From positions 1 to 64,000 of the forward strand of contig NW_025955110.1 in the NCBI RefSeq assembly GCF_022376445.1: 64,000 nt of DNA, read 5' to 3'. The stretch comes from Fomitopsis serialis (taxonomy: Eukaryota > Basidiomycota > Agaricomycetes > Polyporales > Fomitopsidaceae). The position numbers and the translations under genes are program-made. Each line of letters begins with the position of its first letter. Within the stretch, counting starts at the first letter, position 1. The notes under the pieces were generated by a model that ran no database searches, had not been told where the DNA came from, and saw nothing but the letters and a program-made list of their open reading frames with translations. Below, in pieces: positions 30,270 to 41,505 of the stretch.

Positions 30270-31959
30270 CTAGTAAGCCCACGGGTCGTCGGCAACTTCA
30301 CCCCTCGACATCATCACAGGGGGTGGGATCCACGCAGATGCACGGGTTTCCCTTGAGGATCCTGCTTGCGAAGAGAAGGGTTGAGTGAAGGGAGGTCGTT
30401 CGGGGCTGGCTTCGAGGGACACTTCGCCAAGGTCTTCCACTGAGGAGCTGAAAACGATCGGATTTGCTGCTGAGCCAAGCTCACTCGTGCTGGCTGAGCC
30501 AGTTGCATTAGACGAGCTACCTACGAGAGTGTTAGTTGCGAGCCTGCAACAAGATCGGGTGGTCGCACCTGCAACTGAATTACCAGTTCCAGGCTCAGGC
30601 TCTGGGGTGCCGAGCTGGATGCTCGCGAGACTACTTCCAAGAGTTGCGACCACTTTCCCGAGCTTCCCTAGAGAGCCCTCGTCATCGTAATCAACCCCAT
30701 GACTGAGTAGGATGACAATGCTTACGACTTGTCTTCGATTTATGAGCTGGTGCTGCCCATTCCGACACATCAGTTTCATCGCCCGATTCGGCCTCTGCAT
30801 CTGACGAAGCTGAGCAGGTAATATGTTACGACCCTTGCGAACAACAAAGTCTGAAAGGGGACTTACAGCCAACATCTGGCTTTGAACCGACCTGCTCGTC
30901 TGAGTTGCTGTCCGAGCTGGGAACGTAGTTCGCGAGCTGAGTGTCGGTCCAGTCCCTGCGTTGAGGAACATCCGTCGCACTTTGGGTAGTGCCCCACGAT
31001 TGCCACACTGATTTCGGGATAGATATGGACGATACTGAGGATCTCATTAGTAAGAGGTGTACAATACAAGTCGGACTGCCCACCGAAGCACCACGTTCGG
31101 TCTTGCCAGCGACTGGTCTTACCATGGACTGCTCTGCAGATCCCCACGAAGTCCATAGGACGGTTGTCGTTGAAGTAAGGGATGATCACGCGCCGCCTAT
31201 CCCTCGCCACAATCCTCCAATGGTAGGATGATCCAATGTCTACCCCTTGAGCAGCGAGCCAGTCAAAATATAATGGGAAGCAAGCCTTGAGGAGGTCGTT
31301 GATATCATCCCGAGTGATGTCAGGTGAAATGAGGATCCTGTCGTCACCTGGAGTCTCCGTGACGGCGAGCCCACAGCGCTTATACATTTCCAGTTGGCTC
31401 GTTGTGTATGCCGACGACGTTTGGATGTCACCATTGTCCTGCAGAATGGCGACAATCAGCACAAAACCACGGCATGCACCACATGAAAAGCACACCTTCA
31501 ACCCATGCGGCAACAATAAGATACAACCAACCTCAAGGGGTGCATGTTTCAACAACGACGATGAGGTCTGACCAGCGAGCATCCTGGTTAGTAGTTGGTA
31601 CACGAATCAGGGCGAAGGCCATACCTTGCGAGACTCAGAGCCTGAGGGGCCTGCTGCCTATTGAGAATGCCGCCATATCTCGTCAGCGACACTGAACATG
31701 ACTTTTTGAACGACGATCATACCTGGACCGCGGCCTTCGTCACTTTGTGGGCGACACCCTTCCCCTTCCCCTTCTGCTTTGACTTGAGCCCAGCATTCGT
31801 CTCGCGCCGCGCAGCACTGAGCGAGGACTTCAGTCGTTTGTGCTCTGGCTTGGACGCGCGCGCGATGAGCTCTTCGACGAGGTCTTCAGTGTTGTCTTCA
31901 TCTGGTGAGACGGCTCGGGCCTTGCGCTTGCCATGCTTGACCGACGGCGAGCGAACCAT
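30270..31959 (-). CDS. Unknown protein, multi-exon
   Basis: The minus strand holds a chain of frames that splice plausibly. It starts at 31959 with a basic, Lys-rich segment (MVRSPSVKHGKRKARAVSPD), passes through 'SGSESRKDARWSDLIVVVE', then a long central exon with 'QLEMYKRCGLAVTETPGDDR', 'LKACFPLYFDWLAAQG' and 'RPMDFVGICRAVHG'. An acidic Ser/Asp region ('SSDSNSDEQVGSKPDVG', 'ASSDAEAESGDETDVSEW') and a Ser/Pro-rich tail ending at 30270 follow. I do not recognise the family. The segment with 'WSDLIVVVE' is reminiscent of the start of fungal FunK1-type proteins but the kinase motifs are absent. Exon borders are only partly resolved; at least five introns are needed. No stop or frameshift that cannot be spliced out was noticed. 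Confidence 0.5.
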
Positions 31960-32742
31960 GAGCTACGACGAGGGAGCTGCGAGAGGTGGGTGGTGAGCAC
32001 GCGACGCAGCCCGCAAGATTTGTACTCGACGCAATTCGGGTTTCGGGCATCCCCTTCGCTTCGGCAGTACTGCGAGGAAAACATGTGGTCTATATGCGGG
32101 CCAATGCCCTGCCATATTCGTAGCCGATGAGGCGCCATTTATTGCCCAGTAACTTGTAGCCAAACATCTTGCACTACTAGCGTCCGAAAGCGATGCCAAG
32201 GCCCGCCAGGTTCCGCGGGAAGTCGACATCGAAGCTGCTCTTCGCGGCGAGCTGCTCTTCGCGGCGAGGTGGTAGCCGAGCAGCTGCAGGCGGATGGACT
32301 GAAGGCAGCCCACCTCTCTCGGCGCGCAGATCGTCCTGGCACCATATCTGCCGCCTCACCACTCTGGCGGACGAACATGCAGGCAACGTACTTGAGAATG
32401 GGAGTCTTCCTGCCACGGAAGCCGTTCTCGTGCTCAGCGCTAACCGGGTTCTCTGCCAACTCCTCAAGAGATCATGCGCGTTGCGACCACGCACTGGTGA
32501 TCCGCGCCACACCCGCAGGCACGGTGCACTGGTCTGGCTCTGCTCGAAGTTGGCGCGCCCACGCAGCGTGTTGATGGCAGATGCGGGCTGCTCGTAGCTT
32601 TCCGCGAGCTTGATCTTGAGCATCTTGATGGGTCGCGCACGCCCTCCTCGGTCGTGCTCCACAGCCAGTGGGTGCGCAGCTCGCCCTCAATAATGTACGT
32701 TATGGCAACATCTTCGAGGTAGAGTGTGAGGCAGCAAGTCGC
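31960..32742 (-). pseudogene. Degenerate coding-like stretch
   Basis: Minus-strand frames contain coding-like pieces that break from frame to frame: 'YIIEGELRTHWLWSTTEEG', then 'RARPIKMLKIKLAESYEQPA', 'INTLRGRANFEQSQTSA' and 'ILKYVACMFVRQSGEA'. They cannot be joined by clean short introns. I do not recognise the source. It may be a decayed gene lying just downstream of the transporter fragment. Confidence 0.35.
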
Positions 32743-33575
32743 TCACTTGATGAGGAAGCTAAGGGCCACAGCGAGTGCGCACACTCCCGAGCATGCAATG
32801 AAGCCGACCGGGTACCCGGCGGGTCCGTTCTCCGCACTCATGGACCAGAGCTACGATGAGAGCGGACGATCAGCGAATCGAATAAACAGCATTAGAGCGT
32901 CCGACGCACTGTGCCGCCCAGGATGGGGCCAATGAATCGTGCGAGGCTGACGGTGCTTTGCGCGATGCCGCTTGCAAAGCCCACGACATGCAGCGGAGAC
33001 ACTGGGGAGACGTGAGCATCGGGCATTGCCGCGAGCGGGAGGACGTACTGTAGTTCAGTAGCACGGATACTGCGGTGTACACGAACGTGCCTCCACAGAA
33101 GCGCACGGCCCTATTGAGCAACAAGGTAAGCTCTCACGCCTAAATGAAACCATGCACTTTCGGATACTTACGTGCTTATTGCGAGAGCTATTAGTACGCG
33201 GATCCGAGTAAATCAGTCATGATCCCCACTTCGTAATATGAGCTTTGTAATACGTACCGGCCATGAGAACCGGGTTCCCATCGTCGTCTGAACTTGCAAA
33301 CACACGGTACAGAATGACAGACAAGTATGCTGGTATGAAAAGGAGCGATCCAATGCGGAACATCGCGATATGCGAGAACCGACCCCTCGGAGGGCTAGAC
33401 ATATGCGTCAGGGCTGATGAACTGGTCTATGGGACAAATACTCACCCGATGTTCCTACGTGGGCGAGACACGGGTTAGAATTGGGGATGAATGAGAGAAT
33501 AGGCGTCTAGCTCGCGGGTACAAGTAGAACTGGTAGGCTATCTGCGCTGTGGGGTAGGCCCACATGGGAGCAACG
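32743..33575 (-). pseudogene. Major-facilitator transporter, C-terminal half
   Basis: The minus strand encodes the last membrane helices of an MFS permease: 'APMWAYPTAQIAYQFYLYP', 'NIG', 'PPRGRFSHIAMFRIGSLLF', 'AALAIST', 'AVRFCGGTFVYTAVSVLLNY', 'MSPLHVVGFASGIAQSTVSL', 'LWSMSAENGPAGYPVGF' and a final helix ending 'ALSFLIK' at the stop (32743). Exons: to 33516, 33454-33446 (9 nt), 33394-33258, 33187-33172 (16 nt), 33110-33049, 33001-32910, 32850-32743. One intron (33515-33455) uses a GC donor. The first half of the protein, with about six helices, is missing: upstream of about 33575 the sequence changes to DNA associated with a gypsy-type element. Such permeases export or import small molecules at the plasma membrane. 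The present copy cannot form a full transporter. Confidence 0.78.
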
Positions 33576-33692
33576 GTACGAGCTCGGAACGACACTCTCT
33601 CAGGCGGCGGGCAACGCGGAACGAAGCGACATCGATTAGTGAAAGGACGACTCGGCGAAGGACGACCAAGTAAATACGCGGAACGAAGACAA

Positions 33693-34496
33693 CTACTGTA
33701 CATGGACATCAGGTTCCTCCGCCACCTCATCCTCGACCTCTCCCTCCTCCATCGCCTCGACGTCCCGAGGGTGCGCGAACCGCAGGCGACGCGGTATCCC
33801 GGAGTAGCCGTCCGGAACGTACACTCCTTCCGACAAGCGAGCGTGCAAGTCGCGGACGCTGACCTCAACCGAACTCAGGCCCCGGGCGATGCGGACGGCC
33901 TCGGAGCGGGCGTCACGGTTAGCGGCGCGGCATTCGTCAAGAAGGCCTTGGAACCGGGTGAGTAGACCATCGAGGCTGTCGGAGGAGGCGCGGAAGGAAG
34001 ACAACTGCATGGGACGCTCCAAGTATCGAACCGGAAGGAGCGGGCGGCCGAGCTCGGCGTCGGACTGCTCAGCGGTGACACGGTTCGGAGCCCAGGCGAT
34101 CAATGGATAGGGTTCGCCGACGTAGCTGTGCTGAGACGGGAGAGTCAGGAACACCTGGTCGAGGTACTCGATCAGGTCCTGCACGTCGGAGTATCGGCGG
34201 ACGAGCGGAAGGGACGCATCGCCGTGGGCAACCGCGCGAGACCGAGAATCGAAGAGCATCCGCTGCGCGGAACGGAGGAAGGTTGGCGAGACGTGGAGGA
34301 CGAGGCGGGAGAAGGCACGTACGATGAGCCATCGGGCGCCATGGGCCCAAGCGAGCCACTCCAGGTCGCTATCGGGGTTCAGACGGGGCTCTACCACACG
34401 CTCGTCACGAATGAGGTCGATGAGGCGGTAGAAACGGGTGGTGTAGACAATGGTCGAGGGGTTCGGTGGGATGTCGGCGGGCATCGAGGACTCCAA
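33693..34496 (-). CDS. Unknown ORF beside the gypsy-type element
   Basis: A single 267-codon frame with no introns. The product is mixed alpha-helical in appearance, with 'YTTRFYRLIDLIRDERVVEP', 'WLAWAHGARWLIVRAFSRLV', 'YSDVQDLIEYLDQVFLTLP' and an acidic end 'AMEEGEVEDEVAEEPDVHVQ'. I do not recognise the family. It lies between the truncated transporter and the primer-binding site of the gypsy element and runs antisense to gag. It may be part of the element (for example inside a long LTR) or a separate gene. Its length and intact frame in transposon-derived DNA argue that it was translated until recently. Confidence 0.55.
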   Translation of the reverse strand: MESSMPADIPPNPSTIVYTTRFYRLIDLIRDERVVEPRLNPDSDLEWLAWAHGARWLIVRAFSRLVLHVSPTFLRSAQRMLFDSRSRAVAHGDASLPLVRRYSDVQDLIEYLDQVFLTLPSQHSYVGEPYPLIAWAPNRVTAEQSDAELGRPLLPVRYLERPMQLSSFRASSDSLDGLLTRFQGLLDECRAANRDARSEAVRIARGLSSVEVSVRDLHARLSEGVYVPDGYSGIPRRLRFAHPRDVEAMEEGEVEDEVAEEPDVHVQ

Positions 34497-34649
34497 CGAC
34501 GGTGGACCGGTGAACGGAAGAGGATGGCAGGGACGGCGGAGGGAGATCCACGGGGGCGGAAGGAGTAGGAACGGAGGGGAACGGGTGCCAGCGAGGTAGG
34601 AACGTGGGAAAGGCAGCGGAGGGGGGCTAGGAGGGTAGGGCGGAGGAGA

Positions 34650-35052
34650 GGGGAGTTAGTTACCTACCACTACCTCTCAGGACTCAGTATCTAGGTTGCA
34701 CCGGGCAATCTCAGGCTTCAGGTCCCGTCTCAGGCTCGCGTTCAGGCTAAGGAAGGTCGCAGGAGTTAGGCTCAGGCTCAGGATCCAGGAGAGCTCAGGT
34801 TAGGAACGTCGGAGGGAAGGCTATCGAGTATACCAGGCTCAGGAAAGGCAGTCTTCACTAAAGGACATCGCGGACGAAGCGTGCGGCGCACCACCCCATC
34901 TCCCCTTTTCCCTCCGCGAGGTACCACGGACCTCGCTCGCTTCCTCCGCGAACCGTCAACTTGCACCAACGACCCCCGCCCATCGTTTTCACCGATACCA
35001 AGAATTCCCTTCCGCGTCGTCCACGCACCGGGGACTCGCAATCACCACAACT
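34650..35052 (+). repeat. Probable end of a 5' LTR of a Ty3/gypsy element
   Basis: The stretch before the primer-binding site contains clustered ctcagg/aggctcagg motifs (34678-34800) and ends ...caccaca, followed two bases later by a TGG-starting site. This is where the 5' LTR of the downstream gag-bearing element should end. The second LTR is missing because the element is truncated, so its start cannot be placed. Confidence 0.45.
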
Positions 35053-35071
35053 GGAGCCCACCGCGAGGGGG
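35052..35071 (+). promoter_or_regulatory. Candidate tRNA primer-binding site
   Basis: The sequence tggagcccaccgcgaggg begins with TGG, the complement of a tRNA CCA end, and lies between the presumed LTR end and gag. Such sites anneal the tRNA that primes minus-strand DNA synthesis. The tRNA identity was not determined. Confidence 0.55.
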
Positions 35072-35105
35072 ATTTCGTTGGTAAAATCTTGTTGACCCAA
35101 CCCCG

Positions 35106-37459
35106 GTGCCACGTCATCCTGCCTATCACACGGTCCCGAGCGAAAACTCTCGCTACCGTCCCTTATCGTCAGAGCCTCACACCCCTACGAGAAGTCTACT
35201 CGAGGAGCTCGCTATCGCACATCACTCTCCGGACTCGCCGTACGACCCATCGCTCAGGGTACCCGCGCTAGACGGCATTCCCCTTCCGCGCGCTGACGAC
35301 AGTGACGGAGAGAACCCGTTCCTCGATCCGGCTGACAGCACCCTCACCTCCGCACCTGCATCATCACCAACTCGAAGCTCAGCGTCGAGCGAGTCGATCC
35401 CATTAGCAAACGTACCTCGGCGGCGAGCATACTCTACCCCGTCCGCGCCTCCTCCTCGACCAAGTCAGTGGGCAGCCCCGTATCGGTGCCGGCCTCAGTT
35501 CCGCTTCCTCCCTCACCATATCCTATCAACGTTCCACTTCCAGAATCACCCGTCTCGATATACGCATCACTGCCGTCGTCGCCTGTCGACGAAACCATAC
35601 CCCTGCTCGTAGTCCCTTTAATCCCGTCTCTCGCCATTCCCTCCGACATATCGGAGACCATTTCCTCCGTCTCATCTGTTACTCCCTCCGACGAGTCCCG
35701 AGCTCGTTCTCCTTCCCTCCGGACTCCTTCCGCACAACTAGAAAACAAAATGGCCGCCATCCAGCCACGCAGTATGCCCGTCCGCGGGGATCGCACTGCT
35801 CCAAAGTTCGACGATCAGCCTAGGTCGCTCGCGCGGTACTTCGAGGATGTATCCGATCTCTTGGCGCTCGCGAACATTACCGTCGAGGAGGAGAAAATCC
35901 GATATGCTCAGAGGTACCTGAACCCCGATCAGTATGAGCTGTGGGGCACCGTAACCGTCCCCGACAATCCGACGTTCGAACAGTATAAGGAGGGGATCGT
36001 GAAACTGTATCCGGGGTCGGACGGAGCATCGAAGTACTTAGAAACCGATCTAGACGCGATCGCTGCGGCCGGGCTGAGTGCTGGGACGGACACGCGTAGT
36101 GGGGAGGCCGAGTTCTATCGAAAGTTCCTCCCAGTGGCCCGCTACCTAATGACGGAAGGGCTGGTGTCGAAGTCGCAGGTGCACCAGAAGTATCTATCCG
36201 GATTCGACGCGAAGTCGGCGGACGCGATCCGTCGGAGGGTCGAGATCGTCAACTCTACGGTCGACCCCGCGAAGGGGTACAGCCTTGAGCAGCTGCATGG
36301 GGCAGCGCAGCAGTGTCTCAGCGCGGTCAGTTACGGCGGCGGAGGCAACACCCAAGGTGGGGGTACCGGTGCGGGAGCCGGCGGAGGAGGGGGGTCATCT
36401 GGCGTTAAGCAGGAACCGATGACGGAGGAAGCCCTGAGCCGAGCCTTCGTGGCGGCGCTAGGGGCACTCCAGCAGACGCATGGGAGCGGAGGAGGCCGCG
36501 GAGGAGGGTACGCTACCGGAAACTATAGCGGAGGAGGGTACGGCGCGGGGAACTATGGCGGAGGAACCTACACGAGCGCGAACTACAATAGCGGGGGGTA
36601 CGGCGGAGGAACGGGTCGAGGAGGACCGGTCTTCGGATATCAGCCTCAAGGACCTGGGCGCGGAGGGTATGGCGGCGGAGGCGGAGGGTACAGCGGAGGC
36701 GGAGGGTTCGGCACCAGGACATGCAACTTCTGCGGCGAGGTGGGACACTTCCTGCGCGAGTGTAGGAAAGTCGGGGAATACCTCCGTGCGGGGAAGATCA
36801 GACTCGACGACGAACAGAAGATACGCTTCCCTGATGGGGGTTTTGTGTCGCGGTATGGAGGCGGATTCCTGATCGACGCTATCGAGGCGAGGATGGCTAA
36901 CTTGGGCGGCGGAGGGAATGGAGGGCAGCCGCAGCAGCAAGGGAACGTCGGAGGGAACGACGGGCAGATTCGGGATGGGCCGCCGCATCTAGGAGCGAAC
37001 ATTGTAGAGATCGTCGAAGGATATACGGTCGAGGAGACGACCGAGGAAGAGGACTCACTCAGGCGCGCCGAGGACTTAGAGGAACGTGCACGTGTCTTAG
37101 CGGCGGAGGCGGCTCGAGTGCGCGGAGGAGGGAAGAAGGTATCCTTTAGGGATCCTCCAGCGGAAGAGGATGCGCGCGGAAGCAAGCCCAGCGGAGGAAC
37201 TGTGCGCGGGGCGGTTGGGAAGCCGCCGGGCATCCCAGCAAAGGGGGTATCAGCCGGAACGAGCGGAGGAGGCCCGGTGGCGAAGGATCAGGGGAAAGGG
37301 CGGACGGCCGAACCACAGTATCGGTTCCAGGCGAAGATCAACGAGGGAAAGGACCCTCGAGCGAAGGCCGAAGATCTGGCGCGGCGGATGATGTACGAGA
37401 GCGATCAGAAGGCGAGCTGGGGGAGATTCTCGAGATCAGCCAGGAGTTTCGGAAGGTAG
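35106..37459 (+). mobile_element. gag: Ty3/gypsy-type Gag ORF
   Basis: The frame to 37459 encodes a capsid-type domain ('MPVRGDRTAPKFDDQPRSLA', 'YAQRYLNPDQYELWGTV', 'EFYRKFLPVARYLM') followed by a long Gly-rich linker and one CCHC knuckle, CNFCGEVGHFLREC, that binds nucleic acid in the nucleocapsid. A charged Glu-rich tail follows. The first part (from ATG 35106, Ser/Pro-rich) is in another frame and overlaps the main one by about 145 nt, so either a base was lost near 35460 or translation starts at the well-placed ATG 35750 (aaaATGG). The element is an endogenous fungal retrotransposon; Gag would form cytoplasmic particles. It is followed by a protease start but no reverse transcriptase, so the copy is dead. 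Confidence 0.8.
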
Positions 37460-37713
37460 TTGACGAGCAGATCAAGACGCAACGTGTGCAGGTCGCCGGC
37501 ATGGCGGAGGAAGCGGTGTGGAACGTGGGGACCACCGAGCTGTCTAGCGGAGGGAACGTATTCGACAGCGGGTACTGGGACTCCTTGACGCTGCGGGAGC
37601 TGCGGCCGCTGATCAATGGCGTCGGAAGGGCGGCGTGCATCCTGGACTCAGGGGCACAGATGGTCCTGATGCGGAAGGATATCTGCATCAGGGGAAACCG
37701 CCCATTCCCTTAA
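37391..37713 (+). pseudogene. pol: Start of gypsy Pol (retropepsin), truncated
   Basis: In the -1 frame relative to gag, overlapping its last 70 nt, an open frame continues to 37713. It contains the retropepsin active-site motif 'CILDSGAQMVLMRK' (DSG) at about 37637-37678. This is the usual beginning of Pol in Ty3/gypsy elements, probably expressed by frameshifting. Right after it the sequence becomes AT-rich and unrelated, so reverse transcriptase, RNase H, integrase and the 3' LTR are all missing. Confidence 0.7.
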
Positions 37714-38383
37714 AGCCTTTAAGACACTTATAAACTACTTTAAAAGCATTAAACCGGTCAAAGTGAACAGAAGAACACTCAAGACAAGTCCCCGGTTATG
37801 AGAAGGCCGAACACTTGGAAAATTGTCAAAGCATTATTGGATGCTTTTACACCAGCTCCCTCAGGCGGGTGATGATCCTCTTGCCGTGCTTTTTGTTCCC
37901 TTTTGTCATGCTTTGGAGGTTCTGTTGTTCTGCTCTTGACCCTCTGTTTAACACTAAAAAGAGGCTGTCTGATGGCTTTCAAATCTACTCATTTTTGGTG
38001 GTTCTGGCGCTCCCCACGTTGCGGCGAAAAAAAGCATACATTGGACCACTATGCAATACCACTAATACAGAACTGGAACCCACGAAAGCTATACAGTACT
38101 GACTTCCAGCCAATGTAGGAAGTTACATGATGACAGGTATACGGCTGGAAAATGGGACACGTACAGCTGGTACAGTGAAACATCAAGAGGAGGCCAAGGC
38201 ATAAGTATACGACAACATGGGCGATATTGAGACATACAGAACCAGGAGAAGAGATAGTCATAATCCGGGAGCACGGGTGGGCAGGGCTCGGATGCAGCGG
38301 GGAACCTAGGATCATTGTTGTAGATTAGTACGACCATAAATGAAAATGAATTGAAACCCTCTCTAAGAGGACTCACTCGCCGT
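37714..38383. other. AT-richer spacer, no supported gene
   Basis: The base composition drops from the GC-rich gag region to AT-rich DNA (for example 37714-37780). No gene, repeat or LTR end is visible. It separates the truncated gypsy copy from the DUF6532 gene and should contain that gene's transcription end. Confidence 0.5.
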
Positions 38384-41159
38384 CTACTCGTCACTCTGTG
38401 AGAAGTTGCTCGGCCCAGCATCGTCACTGGTGGGGGCCCAGAGCTTGCTGATCAGGGAGACCGCGGTGGTAGGGCCTACTTTCTTCCTACCCTTCTCATC
38501 CACGGCCCCACGGTTGTCGTCAGGGGCCACTCCCGCAGTGACACTAATGCAGGTAGGAAGGTCAGGAACTCTGGTAGATAGTACAGGACACTCACCGAAT
38601 GTGCGTGGCAAGTGTCTGGTCCATGGACTTGCAGAACCTTGCGCAACCCTCGTTGTATACCGTCGTGTTCTTGGGATCCGCGCTCAACCGAAGCTCATCA
38701 ATGCTGAGCTTGAAACCATCGTGCCTATGAGATACACTCCGTCAGCCAGTCAAGGCCGGCATGCTACTGGTATGAGACTCACAGGGGGGCATAGTTCTTC
38801 TCGTCGAAAGCCACCGTGACGTTCCCCTTCATGGCCTCGTCGAGAGACACAACAATCTGGCGCACATCATGTTATCCACAGACCGTACATGAAAGATGAA
38901 TGTGCCTACAGCGCTGCACACTAGTGCGATCATATTGCTGGAGAGTGGGATCTTGTTGATGTCGAACCGGTCTTTATGCTCGGGGCGCAGAGCCTCCGGA
39001 TTGGCTCCCATCCACCATTGACGTGCTATGATTTCTGCAATCGCCACGTTATGGAAGGGGGCTCGATGGTTAGCCACCCACAGCTAATTTTATTTCAGCA
39101 TTCTCCAGCATGTAAATGTGAGTATACTACGTACCGATGGATCCACCCTGTAATCTGGCATCTGGAGGTCTCCGTGGTGAAAGGTGTCCTTGTCCTTGAG
39201 GAACCTCACACGATCCTCGGTAGCCTTCCGAAGCTTCTCTGCACTGGACCCGAAGTCCGACAGGTTGAACGTCAGGAAGGACTTCTCAACCACCCGCTTC
39301 GCCTTCTGTTTGACTTCCTGGCGGAACTGTGCAGCGACCTTGTAGACCTGGACAAATGGGTCTACCCCTAGCCCAGAGGATGAGATAACGGAACATATAC
39401 TCACCTTCCCCGACATGATGGCCCTCATTCCCATGTTCTCCCACATTCCCATGTTCTCCCACACGGGATCGTAGATGGCCTTGAACTGCTTAGTTTGGTA
39501 CATCGGGTACTTCTTCTGTGTTTGCTCGATGACCTCTAGCGGGGCTTGCTTCTTCTCCATGCTGCTGGCGTATTTGCGGGGCCAGGCGTTCACCACGGCG
39601 AGGTATACCCGAAACTCTTGGGTCGCACGGTGCAAGAAGCCTTTCAGAGGCTCCTCGTTGAGGAGTTCCTTGGACACCTCAATGGTATCGTCCCTAGACT
39701 CCTCGTCCTCCACCTTCACAGACTTGGACCGAGCTTGAGACTTCGTCTTCGCCTTCTGCTTGCCCTCCAGCTTCACGTCCATCTAAGAATGAAGTTCAAG
39801 TTAGCAGAGGGTCCCCGTGGCGATATAAGCATACCTCATCAGCGCCGCTGCGAGTGGGGGGATCACGTCCATCCGATCCGTTACCCTCACTCCCCTCCAG
39901 CTGATCATCCTCATCCGAGACCTTGTAGGATTCTGTACCACTCCCCTCGGATTCGTCCACGGGTGATGCCTGTTTTGCCTTCCCCTTGCCTTTCCATCCA
40001 GCTTTCTTCGTGGGGGTCGTGTCGAACACTGTAACACGTGCAGCGGTGAATGACATATACAGCAGAGTGAACTCACCGACAGGCTCAGGAGTTCCTACAT
40101 CCTCACCGCCATCCTCCTCGTCCCCGTTCTCGCTCCCATCACTGCCATCTGAGACCCCACCTTTGACCGTGCCCTTAGCCATACTTCCTTTGACCTTGAC
40201 CGCTTTCATCCCTGCGTATCTTCCATGTGTGCAATGATGGACGACTGGTTGTGAGTGGCTTACCAATGAGAGCGGAGAGCTGCTGCTGATCCTTCGACAC
40301 CTTCGGGGCAGGCTTCTCGGGCAGACGAGTGATGACAACTTCGGGTTCTCTTGCCCTTTGGGGCGACCGGTCTTCAAGACATGAGTGCAGACTTGGTCCG
40401 GGAATATGCACATAGACAATGCAATGACACTTACTGGGGATGATCCTCGCATTGTCCTCCACGACAGTCAGCTCCGGGGATTCAACTCGAGCTGACTTGC
40501 GCGAAGCTTGAGTTCTTGGCTTCTTCTTAGGCTGCTTCGTGCGTTCTTCTGTGTCGCTCGCCTCTTGGTCGGACGTCTGGAGGTGCTTCCTCTTGGTAGT
40601 GCTAGAGGCTTTCGTACGCGAGGGCGACGCCGGCGCTGAGACTATATCATAGTGTCAGTCCATGTGTTGGCAGGCGCATGTACTCACGTTGTTTCTTCTT
40701 TCCCCCTTGCCTGTTGACTTGGACGGCACCGTATCCTCATCCTCCTCATCCTCCTCATCCTCTCCAGCTTCAGCCTCGGCATCATCTTCTCCCTCTTGGT
40801 CATCCTGCTCCATCGCGGCCGCGTTGTTATCCTGGATTGCTGCAACAAGATGTAGTATACTTCGATTGATCTGGCCACGGTAAAATCTTACTTTGCCGCT
40901 TCTCTTTCGCCGCTGCTTCCTTCCTCTGTTTTGCGATGGAGCGAGCCATGGCGTTGATTTGCGATGCCGATGCACCGCTCATCTTTGTCTTCAAGAAGTC
41001 CTTGATCTCCTGTATGTCCCCGCTGCTGGCAACAGTGGAATCGGAAACCACATCGGACTGAGTCTTCTGGGAGCCATTCGCCTTTGACGGCGGTTTCGGA
41101 GCCTTCTTCGTGGTCTTCGCTGCTGCTGCAGCCTTGGAGCGTGTCTGCGGAGTAGACAT
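38384..41159 (-). CDS. DUF6532 domain protein
   Basis: A multi-exon minus-strand gene. From the ATG at 41159 the N-terminus reads 'MSTPQTRSKAAAAAKTTKKA', then acidic and Lys-rich low-complexity segments separated by short introns ('MEQDDQEGEDDAEAEAGEDE', 'KHLQTSDQEASDTEERTKQP', 'KKAGWKGKGKAKQA'). The C-terminal half matches the basidiomycete DUF6532 domain: 'AFRVYLAVVNAW'-type helix (39600s), 'YKVAAQFRQEVKQKA', 'ARQWWMGANPEALRPEH', 'INKIPLSSNMIALVCSA', then 'NYAPLHDGFKLSIDELRL' and a Ser-rich tail ending at 38384. DUF6532 genes are common in mushroom genomes, often in transposon-rich regions; the function is unknown but the basic N-terminus suggests a nuclear protein. Exons are supported by canonical introns of 50-65 nt, though I did not fix every border. 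Confidence 0.7.
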
Positions 41160-41505
41160 GGTATGAGGCAACAACTAGATATGAGTTCGCAGAATGAGAT
41201 CGGAGACAGACAAACTGCGAGGCGGGTCGACGACTCAAACCAGCGTTGAGCGTCCGCGCTGTCGATAACGGAAGAACCGAAGCCCCTTCGGAGATGCGGA
41301 GTGAAGCACTGACTGAGTCCGAAAGCTCCAAGTCCCAGAAGCTGCTCACCATCTGAGCAACGCTTGATGAAGAGTTTAGGGTACTTACAACCTAGACCAT
41401 GGACGAAGAGAGAGAGATGCAAGACGAACAGATTGGAGCGAGCATGACAGCCAGATCAATTGGTGGCAACCGAAGACGTACGTACGTGTCGTAATATTAA
41501 AAACC

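Noticed and set aside
37815..38118. Short hydrophobic frames after the truncated gypsy copy
   Set aside because: AT-rich spacer with frames under 100 codons and no domain.
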